DNA of 64,000 nt. It comes from an uncultured Burkholderiaceae bacterium (GTDB taxonomy: Bacteria > Pseudomonadota > Gammaproteobacteria > Burkholderiales > Burkholderiaceae). Position numbers and translations under genes: made by a program. Where the stretch lies: assembly GCA_937871985.1 (NCBI GenBank), contig CALMPB010000326.1, positions 25,455-89,454 on the forward strand, read 5' to 3'. Below the pieces are notes generated by a model. The model did not search any database and was not told where the DNA came from. It saw only the letters and a list, made by a program, of their open reading frames with translations. Every line of letters starts with the position of its first letter. Position 1 is the first letter of the stretch. Of this stretch, positions 8,250 to 15,985 are shown in pieces.

Positions 8250-8942
8250 TTAGCTCAAGGTTGAAACCGCCGGTACGGGCGACCCCGACCAAGTCAGTTG
8301 AAATGTCGCGCCGCGGCGGACGTTGTTCACCAATGCGGGCCGAAAACAGGCCAGATTGACGCCGCCCTGACGGCGCACGCTGGGATAGACGATGCCCATG
8401 GAGCCCGCCTCCAGAAGCCGCTCGGCCAGGGCCTGGGATGCAATATAGCTGTCGGGCGACAGGCAGCCCGCAAACCGCGGCGCATTGCGAAGATCGTGGA
8501 ACTGGCTGGAAAAGTCGGCCAGAAATGCCTGGTAGGCCACGCTGTCCTGGAAATAGCCGATCTCGGAATATTCGACCGATTTATGAAAGACGATTTCCGC
8601 CATGGCGGTGTCGAGGTCGAAGGCGCAATACCAGGCGCCCCGGTCACCGCCGTTGAACCGGCTGCCTTCGGGGCGCGGATAGGTATAGGCGGCATTGACG
8701 ATGCGGAAACAGGGAACGCCGAACACCAGTTCGTCGACGCCGATTCCCGCCAGCCCTCCGCGCTCGCCCATGAGACGATGATTGGTAGCGTTGTCCAGAT
8801 CGAACAAGTCTTTGAGATGCGCGTCGTTGTCGGACAGCGGCGCCAGGACGGAATCCTCGAGATCGGCGAATCGCGAAGGCAGCAGCCGGTAGGTGTCGAA
8901 TTGCCGCAATAACGACAAAGGCGGTTCAGCCGCAGCCCTCAT
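8250..8942 (-). CDS. RES-domain toxin (NAD+-targeting)
   Basis: A 230-residue RES-domain protein. It carries the early Arg (R19 in TYRLLPSRF) and the central EGSRFNGGDRGAWYCA...TAMAEI block that corresponds to the family's GRWN...Y.A...A..E signature. RES toxins of Xre/RES systems (ParT, MbcT, Res) degrade or transfer NAD+ and stop growth. The start at 8942 overlaps the antitoxin stop as TGATG, so translation is coupled; an open frame extends further upstream but that part overlaps the antitoxin. Antitoxin first and toxin second is the standard order. Confidence 0.9.
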   Translation of the reverse strand: MRAAAEPPLSLLRQFDTYRLLPSRFADLEDSVLAPLSDNDAHLKDLFDLDNATNHRLMGERGGLAGIGVDELVFGVPCFRIVNAAYTYPRPEGSRFNGGDRGAWYCAFDLDTAMAEIVFHKSVEYSEIGYFQDSVAYQAFLADFSSQFHDLRNAPRFAGCLSPDSYIASQALAERLLEAGSMGIVYPSVRRQGGVNLACFRPALVNNVRRGATFQLTWSGSPVPAVSTLS

Positions 8943-9379
8943 CAAACCCCGCCCCGCCGCGCATCGAGCAGCCTGCGCACGGTTTGCATGGCCAGCAGCC
9001 CACCCTCCTGCATGTACTCGAGCGGCGTGCGGCCCGAGAAAATGACATTGCTGTTGGGCAGCTTGACCCAGCGATCGGCCAGGTCGTCGCCATACAGAAT
9101 ATGCAGGGCTTTGTAGATTCCGAGCAAATAGGAAACCCGCGTGATGCGATCCACCTCGAGCAGGCGTCCGGGCTTTTTCTTCCACTCGTAAAACGCGCTG
9201 CTGGAAATGCCACCAAGCAGCACGCAGGCTTCTTCGTCGCGCAGGCCCCAGGCCTGCGCCAGCTTGAAGAAACCCTTCAGCGCGGACTTGGACAGGCGCT
9301 CGCGCGCCGCGCGGGAGTTCAAGTCGACGACGGTGGCGGGCTCGAAGCGGCTGACTGGATAGGTATAGGCAAGTTCCAT
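8942..9379 (-). CDS. Xre/MbcA/ParS-type antitoxin (DUF2384)
   Basis: A 145-residue protein with a helical Xre-like N-terminal region (LSKSALKGFFKLAQAWGL, then SSAFYEWKKKP) and a C-terminal DUF2384 domain, recognised by the LLGIYKALHILYGD segment and the closing GRTPLEYMQEGGLLAMQTVRRLLD. It neutralises the RES toxin encoded next to it and normally represses its own operon. The ATG at 9379 has GGAG 9 nt upstream; an in-frame TTG at 9403 is less likely. The start codon lies inside the first operator repeat, so repressor binding would cover the translation start region. Confidence 0.9.
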   Translation of the reverse strand: MELAYTYPVSRFEPATVVDLNSRAARERLSKSALKGFFKLAQAWGLRDEEACVLLGGISSSAFYEWKKKPGRLLEVDRITRVSYLLGIYKALHILYGDDLADRWVKLPNSNVIFSGRTPLEYMQEGGLLAMQTVRRLLDARRGGV

Positions 9380-9422
9380 AATGGATACTCCAATTATGGA
9401 CAAATTATACTCCCATTATGGA
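9375..9422. promoter_or_regulatory. Triple near-palindromic operator of the Xre/RES operon
   Basis: Three copies of a near-palindrome lie within 48 bp: TCCATAATGGA (9375-9385), TCCAATTATGGA (9389-9400) and TCCCATTATGGA (9411-9422). All share TCC...ATGGA ends and an AT centre. Centre-to-centre spacings are about 15 and 22 bp. They cover the antitoxin start codon and the region just upstream, as expected for autorepression by the antitoxin or the toxin-antitoxin complex. Confidence 0.7.
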
Positions 9423-9490
9423 GCCGTGTGAATATACCCGCCTGGCGGATCCGTCCCGGCGCACCCGGGCGCTTTTGCGGAAGCGCGGCA

Positions 9491-9835
9491 TCAAAGAATG
9501 GCGTCGACCTCGTTGGCCGGGCGGCAAAGCCGCACGCCCTTGTCGGTGACGACAAAGGGCCTGTTCATCAGGATGGGATGCGCCACGATGGCATCGATCA
9601 GTTGATCGTCGTTCAGGGTCTCGTCGTCGAGCCCCAATTCCTGATAGATCGCCTCTTTGCTGCGCATCGCTCCGCGCACGGTCAGCCCCGCATCCTTGAT
9701 GAGGGCGACCAACTCGTCGCGGCTTGGAGGGGTTTTGAGATATTCGATGATTTCGGGCTTCAGCCCGCGCTCTTCCAGAATCTGCAACGTGGTGCGCGAA
9801 GTTCCGCAGCGGGGATTGTGATAGATTTTGAGCAT
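9491..9835 (-). CDS. arsC: ArsC-family glutaredoxin-dependent arsenate reductase
   Basis: A 114-residue thioredoxin-fold protein matching the E. coli plasmid-type ArsC. The nucleophile Cys10 lies in NPRCGTSR, and three arginines occupy the positions that bind the oxyanion (R58 in AMRSK, R92 in MNRPFVV, R105 in LCRP). The HPILMNRPFVVT block is intact. It reduces arsenate to arsenite with glutathione and glutaredoxin. It is shorter than R773 ArsC (141) because the C-terminal tail is missing, as in many chromosomal homologues. No arsR, arsB or acr3 gene is next to it, so a role in arsenate resistance is not certain. Confidence 0.82.
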   Translation of the reverse strand: MLKIYHNPRCGTSRTTLQILEERGLKPEIIEYLKTPPSRDELVALIKDAGLTVRGAMRSKEAIYQELGLDDETLNDDQLIDAIVAHPILMNRPFVVTDKGVRLCRPANEVDAIL

Positions 9836-9990
9836 GATCCGATAAATGAAGAAGAAAGATTCGAGGCATGCGCACTATAGCAATCTCTGGCTCCCTCCGG
9901 CAAACAGCGAGGCCGCGATGCGCCGACTCTCTGGACGCCGACCATGAGTTAGTGTTTTTCTGTATTGCTAGGCCGCCAGGCTTCCTATAT

Positions 9991-10021
9991 CTTTAGCATC
10001 TAAAAGTTTTATACCTAAAAC
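9991..10021. promoter_or_regulatory. Tandem AT-rich inverted repeats upstream of livH
   Basis: Two adjacent symmetric elements, TTTAG-CAT-CTAAA (9992-10004) and GTTTTA-TACC-TAAAAC (10006-10021), lie 60-90 bp before livH. They share the half-site TTTTAG/CTAAAA. They are the only AT-rich symmetric sequence in the 245-bp spacer, so I infer an operator or promoter for the first transport operon. The protein that binds is unknown. Confidence 0.4.
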
Positions 10022-10080
10022 AATAAGCCGCTGCCATAAACACTACGCCGAATCGCCGGCGCGCGGCCGGAGACCCATGC

Positions 10081-11001
10081 ATGGACCTTACCCTGCTCGT
10101 CAATCTCGTCCTCAACGGATTGCAATTCGGATTGATGCTGTTTTTGCTGGCCGCCGGCCTGACGCTGGTATTCGGCATCATGGACTTCATCAATCTGGCG
10201 CATGGTTCGCTGTACATGCTGGGCGCCTACTTCGCGGCTTCCTTTACCTTGCTGACCGGCTCGTTCTGGCTGGGTCTGCTGCTTTCCATCGGCGCCACCA
10301 TGATCGTGGGCGTCATCCTGGAAATCCTCGTGTTCCGCCGGCTCTACCAGCGCAACCACATGTCGCAGGTGTTGGCCACGTTCGCCCTCATCCTCATATT
10401 CAATGAAGGCGCGCGCATCGTCTGGGGCGAGCAGCCCTTGCGGCTGTCCACGCCCGAACTCATCTCCAGGCCCATCCAGCTATGGCAGGGCTTCGACTAC
10501 TCGTCGTTCAGGCTGTTCATCATCGCCGTGGGCCTGGTCATCGCCCTGCTCATGTACCTTGTCGTCACCAAGACACGCATCGGCATGCTGGTGCGGGCCG
10601 GCGCCTCGAACCGCGAAATGGCCACGGCCATGGGCGCCAACATCAAGCTCATCTTCACCCTGGTATTCGGCGTCGGGGCGGCCCTGTGCGCCGTGGCCGG
10701 CGCTTTGCTGGGCAGCATATTGTCCGTGCAGGTGGGCATGGGCGAAAGCATACTCATCCTGGCTTTCGTCGTCATTGTCGTGGGCGGCATCGGCTCCATA
10801 CGCGGCGCCCTCATCGGCTCCATCCTGGTCGGCTGCGTCGATACCGTCAGCCGCACACTGCTGCCCACGCTGTTCCGCAGCTTCCTGCCCGCCGACGTGG
10901 CCTCCAACCTGGGGCCGGCGCTCGCATCCATTCTTATCTACGTCCTGATGGCCGGCGTCCTGTTCTTCAAGCCCGAAGGCCTTTTCCCCGCACAAAGCTG
11001 A
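10081..11001 (+). CDS. livH: Branched-chain-type ABC transporter permease LivH
   Basis: A 306-residue polytopic membrane permease of the HAAT family. It opens with NLVLNGLQFGLMLFLLAAGLTL and carries the conserved FGIMDFINLAHGSLYMLGAY segment near 40-60 and the cytoplasmic EAA-like loop near 200 (GIGSIRGALIGS). It pairs with LivM and ATPases LivG and LivF. Start at the ATG at 10081, with GGAG about 10 nt upstream. It overlaps livM as TGATG. In this genomic setting the transporter probably carries an aromatic acid rather than leucine, but that is inference from neighbours. Confidence 0.92.
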   Translation: MDLTLLVNLVLNGLQFGLMLFLLAAGLTLVFGIMDFINLAHGSLYMLGAYFAASFTLLTGSFWLGLLLSIGATMIVGVILEILVFRRLYQRNHMSQVLATFALILIFNEGARIVWGEQPLRLSTPELISRPIQLWQGFDYSSFRLFIIAVGLVIALLMYLVVTKTRIGMLVRAGASNREMATAMGANIKLIFTLVFGVGAALCAVAGALLGSILSVQVGMGESILILAFVVIVVGGIGSIRGALIGSILVGCVDTVSRTLLPTLFRSFLPADVASNLGPALASILIYVLMAGVLFFKPEGLFPAQS

Positions 11002-11969
11002 TGAGACTTACCGATAGCACCCTGCACCACCGCCTTTCTCCCTTCTGGACCCTGCCGCTCCTGGCCGTTCTGCTGGCATTTCCGCTCGCGGCGCAACACC
11101 TCGGGCTGGAATACTACATCGGGTTTGCCAGCAGGCTGCTCATCTACGCCCTGGTCGCCACCAGCCTGAACCTGCTGGTCGGATTCGGCGGCATGATCAG
11201 CATGGGGCACGCCGCCTATTTCGGCACCGGCGCCTATACCGTGGCCATACTCATGTACTACAACATCATGCCGGCCTGGATCAGCTGGCCCGCGGCCATT
11301 GCGGCGGGCGCGCTGCTGGCCTGCGGCATCGGCCTCATGTGCCTGCGCACCAAAGGGGTCTATTTCATCATGATCACGCTGGCCTTCGCCCAGATGATCT
11401 ACTACATTTTCGTCTCGCTCAGCACCTACGGCGGCGACGACGGCCTGAGCCTGCCACAGCGCTCGACCATGTGGGTGGATCTTGGCTCGGACTCGGCGTT
11501 CTACTATGTGGTGCTGGCCATCCTGGTCGTAGCCTTGTTCCTGCTGCATCATCTCGTCAATTCGCGCTTCGGCAGGGTCATACAGGCCATCAAGGAAAAC
11601 GAAACCCGCATGCAGGCCATCGGCTATCCGGTGTTCCGCTACAAGCTGGTCTGCTTCACCGTGGCCGGCGCCCTGGCCGCGTTGGGCGGCGCGCTGTTCG
11701 CCAATCAAAGCATGATGGCCAGCCCCTCGCAACTGCACTGGATGGAATCCGGCACTTTGCTCGTCATGGTCATCCTGGGCGGCATGGGCCATTTCTTCGG
11801 CGGCGTCGTGGGGGCCGTATTCATGCTCGCCCTCGAAGAAATCCTCACTGCCTTCACCACGCATTGGGCCCTGCCCATGGGGGTGATCCTGCTGCTGATC
11901 ATCCTGTTCCTGCCCGACGGGCTGGCCAGCCTGTCCAAAGCGGCCAAATCCCGCGGAGAAACATCATGA
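11001..11969 (+). CDS. livM: Branched-chain-type ABC transporter permease LivM
   Basis: A 322-residue permease with about nine membrane segments and the family motif NLLVGFGGMISMGHAAYFGTGAY. The conserved loop with KENETRMQAIGYPVFRYKL faces the ATPase. The start at 11001 shares its A with the livH stop (TGATG), and its stop overlaps livG as ATGA, so all four genes of the cassette are translationally coupled. It forms the second half of the membrane channel. Confidence 0.92.
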   Translation: MRLTDSTLHHRLSPFWTLPLLAVLLAFPLAAQHLGLEYYIGFASRLLIYALVATSLNLLVGFGGMISMGHAAYFGTGAYTVAILMYYNIMPAWISWPAAIAAGALLACGIGLMCLRTKGVYFIMITLAFAQMIYYIFVSLSTYGGDDGLSLPQRSTMWVDLGSDSAFYYVVLAILVVALFLLHHLVNSRFGRVIQAIKENETRMQAIGYPVFRYKLVCFTVAGALAALGGALFANQSMMASPSQLHWMESGTLLVMVILGGMGHFFGGVVGAVFMLALEEILTAFTTHWALPMGVILLLIILFLPDGLASLSKAAKSRGETS

Positions 11970-12721
11970 CGCAAGCGCTGCTCGACCTGCGCGGACTGGT
12001 GAAGCGCTACGGCGGGCTGGTGGCCACCGACCACCTCGACCTCGCCGTGCAGTCAGGCCAGACCCACGCCATCATCGGCCCCAACGGGGCGGGCAAGACC
12101 ACGCTCATTCACCAGATAGCCGGCGGCCTGCAACCCAACGAAGGCTGTATCTTCTTCGACGGCGAGGACATCACCGCCCTGCCCATGCACCGGCGCGTCC
12201 AGCTCGGCCTGGCCCGTTCGTACCAGATCACCAATATCTTCAAGTCCTGCTCGGTGCTGGACAACCTTGCTTTGGCCGTTCAGGCCCGCAGCGGCACCAG
12301 CATGCATTTCTGGCGCCCCGCCATCAGCGACAGCGCCCTTTTCGACGAAGCCCGCGAGCTGGCCGCCACCGTCGGGCTGGAACAGCACATCGGCACGCTC
12401 GCCCGCAACCTGGCCCATGGCCAGCAGCGCCAACTGGAGGTCGGGCTGGCGCTGGCCACGCGCCCCCGCATGCTGCTGCTGGACGAACCCATGGCCGGCA
12501 TGGGGCCGGGCGAATCCCTGCAGCTCGTCGAGCTCATCACCCGCCTGCGCGGCACCACCACCATTTTGCTGATCGAACACGATATGGAAGCAGTATTTCA
12601 ATTGGCCGAACGCATTTCGGTGCTGGTGTTCGGCCGCATCATCGCCAGCGGCAACGCCGAGGAAATTCGCCGCAATCCCGACGTCAGGAAAGCCTACCTG
12701 GGCGACGAGGCCGCCGTATGA
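11966..12721 (+). CDS. livG: ABC transporter ATP-binding protein LivG
   Basis: A 251-residue ATPase: Walker A GPNGAGKTT (about residues 37-45), signature region NLAHGQQRQLEVGLAL, Walker B MLLLDEPMAGM, and switch His in LIEHDME. The LAHGQQR signature and the NIFKSCSVLDNL segment are typical of LivG. The ATG at 11966 overlaps the livM stop; longer in-frame extensions upstream only read through livM. It works as a heterodimer with LivF. Confidence 0.93.
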   Translation: MTQALLDLRGLVKRYGGLVATDHLDLAVQSGQTHAIIGPNGAGKTTLIHQIAGGLQPNEGCIFFDGEDITALPMHRRVQLGLARSYQITNIFKSCSVLDNLALAVQARSGTSMHFWRPAISDSALFDEARELAATVGLEQHIGTLARNLAHGQQRQLEVGLALATRPRMLLLDEPMAGMGPGESLQLVELITRLRGTTTILLIEHDMEAVFQLAERISVLVFGRIIASGNAEEIRRNPDVRKAYLGDEAAV

Positions 12722-13428
12722 CCGCACTGCTTCAAGTCGAGCACATTGAAACCGCCTATGGCGCCAGCCAGATTCTGTTCGGCATCGACTTTTCGATACA
12801 AGCCGGAGAAATGGCCACGCTGCTGGGGCGCAACGGCATGGGCAAGACCACCACCGTGCGCTCCATCCTGGGGCTGACCCCTATCCGCAAAGGCAGCGTC
12901 AAGTTCCAGGGCCAAACCATCCACACCTGGACGGCCGACCGGGTGGCGCGCCTGGGCATCGCCGTCGTGCCCGAAGGCCGGCAGATATTTCCGAATCTTT
13001 CCGTCCAGGAAAACCTGGTCGCTTTCGCCAGCAACCGGTCGCACAGTCCCGACCCCTGGACGCTGGAACGTGTGTATGCGCTGTTTCCTCGTTTGCAGGA
13101 ACGCGCCGGCAATATGGGCAACCAGCTTTCGGGCGGCGAGCAGCAAATGCTGGCGATCGGGCGGGCGCTCATGACCAACCCCCATCTTCTGATACTGGAC
13201 GAGGCCACCGAGGGCCTGGCGCCGCTGATCCGCGAGGAAATCTGGGCCTGCCTGGGCCGGCTGAGGCAACTGGGCCAGACCACGCTGGTCATCGACAAAT
13301 ACGTGCAGCGCCTGGTGGAGCTGGCCGACCAGCACACCATCATCGAGCGCGGCCAGGTGGTGTGGTCGGGGCGTTCCGAAGCCCTACGGCAAAACCCCGA
13401 AATCTGGCAGCGCTACGTGGGCGTCTAG
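12718..13428 (+). CDS. livF: ABC transporter ATP-binding protein LivF
   Basis: A 236-residue ATPase with Walker A GRNGMGKTT, signature LSGGEQQM and Walker B LLILDEATEGLAP, which is the LivF form. The start overlaps the livG stop as ATGA. It is the last gene of the livHMGF cassette and converges on the AraC-family gene 30 nt further on. The matching binding protein is probably the one encoded at 14713, beyond that regulator. Confidence 0.93.
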   Translation: MTALLQVEHIETAYGASQILFGIDFSIQAGEMATLLGRNGMGKTTTVRSILGLTPIRKGSVKFQGQTIHTWTADRVARLGIAVVPEGRQIFPNLSVQENLVAFASNRSHSPDPWTLERVYALFPRLQERAGNMGNQLSGGEQQMLAIGRALMTNPHLLILDEATEGLAPLIREEIWACLGRLRQLGQTTLVIDKYVQRLVELADQHTIIERGQVVWSGRSEALRQNPEIWQRYVGV

Positions 13429-13458
13429 CAATGCGAGAGCCGGAAGCAGCCTGCGCGC

Positions 13459-14439
13459 CTAGCGCTTGAGCGACTGCATCGGCGTTTCGCCGTAGCGGGC
13501 CTTGTAGTCGGCACAAAAACGGCCCAAATGCCCGAACCCCCAACGGAAGGCGATATCGGTGACGCGAACGTCCGGAGACGCGTGCCGAAGCTCGTTGTGC
13601 GCGGCTTCCATGCGTTCGCGGCGCACATAGGCCATGGGCGACAGGCGGTGGCATTCCTGGAAGGCCATGGCCAGTGCGCGCACGCTGGCGCCGCTGGCCT
13701 GCGCGATACAGGCTAGCGTAAGAGGCTCCTGCAAATGCGCATGGATGTACTCGGTGGCGATGCGGACTTTTTTCTGGGCGCCCGCGGGACGCCGCAATAA
13801 ATGATCGCTGTAGTTGTTTTTTTGACAGAGCAGCAGATGATGGATGAGCGCTTCTTCCTGGGCCGCCAGCCACTGGGCCGGGACGGGCCCCGCGGCCCCC
13901 CCGAGATAACAGAGCAAAGTGCCGATTTGATGCTGCCAGGCTTGGCCGTGCGGGCCGTCCAGGGAAAGCTCGGGAAAGAATTCGACCGGCGCATCGAGGT
14001 GGCGCCCCAACAGCCCGCTACAGGCCCTTTCGATGCGGGCGCGCGGAATCTTGAGCAGGAGTTGTTCGCACCCCGGCCCCCAGTCCAGGCTCAGGGGCAG
14101 CGTGGGAGAAATGACCACCCCCACGGAGCGGCTCGCGGCAACCGAGGTATTTCCGACACGGACATGCGCCGCGCCGCTCAGCGGCACCTGGAACAGCATG
14201 AAATGCTGCAGCTCGCCGGGGGCGATGGTAACGGCGGCGCCATAGCGCAGGATAAGGAACGACAAAGAACCCAACTGCGCGCGGCGCAAGGCGCAATCGA
14301 CGGCGCCTTCGCGCCAGACCAGGTCGTGTTCGGTGAGGGCGCTGGACGTGCCCAGCCTGACCTCGCGGGGATCCGACGAGGCGAAAATAGGCGGGGCATC
14401 GAACAAAGTCTGCAAACCATTGCGGAACCATGATTGCAT
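13459..14439 (-). CDS. AraC-family transcriptional regulator
   Basis: A 326-residue protein with an N-terminal cupin-like AraC-binding domain (about 1-190, FHMLFQVPLSG-type core reading HFMLFQVPLSG) and two C-terminal helix-turn-helix motifs from about residue 220 (LTLACIAQASGASVRALAMAFQ, then VTDIAFRWGFGHLGRFCADYKARYGETP, each part of a longer AraC signature). It is inserted between livF (convergent) and the binding protein gene (divergent), and it is the likely activator of the livK-Rieske operon. The effector is probably an aromatic acid. Confidence 0.88.
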   Translation of the reverse strand: MQSWFRNGLQTLFDAPPIFASSDPREVRLGTSSALTEHDLVWREGAVDCALRRAQLGSLSFLILRYGAAVTIAPGELQHFMLFQVPLSGAAHVRVGNTSVAASRSVGVVISPTLPLSLDWGPGCEQLLLKIPRARIERACSGLLGRHLDAPVEFFPELSLDGPHGQAWQHQIGTLLCYLGGAAGPVPAQWLAAQEEALIHHLLLCQKNNYSDHLLRRPAGAQKKVRIATEYIHAHLQEPLTLACIAQASGASVRALAMAFQECHRLSPMAYVRRERMEAAHNELRHASPDVRVTDIAFRWGFGHLGRFCADYKARYGETPMQSLKR

Positions 14440-14503
14440 GGCAAGCCTCCAGTAATCGGGCGGACACGATGGGGCGGCGAACGGCGGCCGCTACCCGCTG
14501 CAT

Positions 14504-14526
14504 TAGGCCTTGTTAACCCATATTGG
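14504..14526 (+). repeat. Dispersed TAGGGCCTGTTAACCCAT motif, copy 1
   Basis: Reads TAGGCCTTGTTAACCCATATTGG, a slightly altered copy of the motif that recurs at six more places. TTAACC (14513-14518) and GGTTAA (14525-14530) form an 18-bp inverted repeat, so this copy could also be an AraC-type operator in the divergent promoter. Confidence 0.55.
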
Positions 14527-14661
14527 TTAATGTTGCCTGAATTGGATGAAAATTGCCATTAGTGGATAGCCCGACCTCCTCTCCGACACCATCATGGAAA
14601 GGCAGGAAACCTCGTTCCACGGGCCTTCGCGGCAACGCCCGCAAGGACCGTCGAAAACACC

Positions 14662-14692
14662 TATAAAAGCCGGACCGCCAGACGGATCCGGC
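14662..14692 (+). promoter_or_regulatory. TATAAA box and 5' leader hairpin before livK
   Basis: TATAAAA at 14662-14668 is followed directly by a stem-loop GCCGGACCG-CCAGA-CGG(A)TCCGGC (14669-14692, one bulged A) that ends just before the ribosome site of the binding protein gene. No good -35 element is visible, which fits an activator-dependent promoter under the AraC regulator. Confidence 0.35.
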
Positions 14693-14712
14693 GCTGACAA
14701 CCGGAGACAAAC

Positions 14713-15885
14713 ATGAAATCAGGCATACTCGTTGCGGCATTATCGGCCCTGGCCCTATCCACGTCGGCCGCCTATGGCGCCGACTCGATCAAGGTCGGCT
14801 TTCTGAGCACACTGTCCGGCCCCGGCGGAGTCGTCGGCATCGAAATCCGCGATGGTTTCGAACTGGCCATGAAGCACCTCAATGGCAAGCTCGGCGACCT
14901 GCCCGCCACGGTCATCGTCGAAGACGACAAGCAGAAGGCCGACGTCGGGCGGCAAGCCGTCGACCGCATGCTCAAGCGCGACCACGTGGACGTCATGACC
15001 GGCATGGTGTTCTCGAACGTGCTGCTGCCCGTGATGCCCAGCATCCTGGCCAACGACACCATCTATATTTCGACCAACACGGGCCCCGCCGAATACGCGG
15101 GATCCAAATGCAACAAGAACTTCTTCGTCGTGTCGTGGCAAAACGAGGACACCGCGGCGGCCATGGGCAAGTACGTATCGGAACAAAAACACAAGGGAGT
15201 GTTCCTGATCGCGCCGAACTACCCCGGAGGGCGGGAAACCATCGAGGGCTTCAAGCACCTGTACAAGGGCAAGATCGCCGACGAGGTCTATGTAAAACTG
15301 CAGCAACTGGATTTTTCCGCCGAAATCGCCCAGGCGCGCGCCTCCAAAGCCGATGCCGTGTTCTTCTTCCTGCCGGGCGGCATGGGCATCAGCTTCATCA
15401 AACAGATGGCCGATGCGGGATTGACCAAGACCATGACCATGTACACGCCTGGATTCTCGGCCGACCAGGACACCATCAAGGCCGTCGGCGAACCCATGAT
15501 CGGCATGTACAACACGGCGCAATGGTCGCCCGACATGGACAACCCGGTGAACAAGCGCTTTATGGAGGACTTCCAGAAGACCTACCATCGTATCCCGACC
15601 ATGTACGCGGTGCAGGGCTACGACTCGGCCATGCTGCTGGACGGCGCCGTGCGCAAGATCCACGGCAAGATCGAAGACAAGGACGCCTTCCGCCAGGCCT
15701 TGCGCTCCGCTCCGTTCAAGGCCGTGCAGGGCAATTTCAAGTTCAACAACAACCAGTACCCCATTCAAAACTACTACCTGAGGCAAGTCGTCAAGAACGA
15801 CAAGGGCGAAATCACCAACAAGACGGTCGAGACCATCTTCACCGACTACCACGACCGGTACGCCCCGGAATGCAAAATGCAGTAA
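14713..15885 (+). CDS. ABC transporter periplasmic binding protein (LivK-like)
   Basis: A 390-residue type I periplasmic binding protein with a Sec signal (cleavage near AYG-A, residue 22) and the family opening IKVGFLSTLSGPGGVVGIEIRDG. GGAGA precedes the ATG. It lies at the head of the Rieske operon and carries no permease of its own; the upstream livHMGF set on the same strand would complete the transporter. Homologues of this branch bind aromatic acids such as benzoate or phenylpropionate derivatives rather than amino acids, so I infer that its ligand is the oxygenase substrate. Confidence 0.88.
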   Translation: MKSGILVAALSALALSTSAAYGADSIKVGFLSTLSGPGGVVGIEIRDGFELAMKHLNGKLGDLPATVIVEDDKQKADVGRQAVDRMLKRDHVDVMTGMVFSNVLLPVMPSILANDTIYISTNTGPAEYAGSKCNKNFFVVSWQNEDTAAAMGKYVSEQKHKGVFLIAPNYPGGRETIEGFKHLYKGKIADEVYVKLQQLDFSAEIAQARASKADAVFFFLPGGMGISFIKQMADAGLTKTMTMYTPGFSADQDTIKAVGEPMIGMYNTAQWSPDMDNPVNKRFMEDFQKTYHRIPTMYAVQGYDSAMLLDGAVRKIHGKIEDKDAFRQALRSAPFKAVQGNFKFNNNQYPIQNYYLRQVVKNDKGEITNKTVETIFTDYHDRYAPECKMQ

Positions 15886-15926
15886 AGCGCGGGCAATCGA
15901 ACCGGACGGCAATTCGTTCAACCACC

Positions 15927-15948
15927 TAGGGCCTGTTAACCCATATTA
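15927..15948 (+). repeat. Dispersed TAGGGCCTGTTAACCCAT motif, copy 2
   Basis: A full-length copy, TAGGGCCTGTTAACCCATATTA, in the spacer between the binding protein gene and the Rieske alpha gene. It shares the extra CCATATT tail with copy 1. Confidence 0.6.
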
Positions 15949-15985
15949 CACGGAGCCGGAAGCAAAATTTTGGCAAGGAGGCATC

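Noticed and set aside
10482..11000. Long N-terminal extension of livM through livH
   Set aside because: The LivM family starts at the ATG at 11001, which is coupled to the livH stop; the upstream part only reads livH in another frame.
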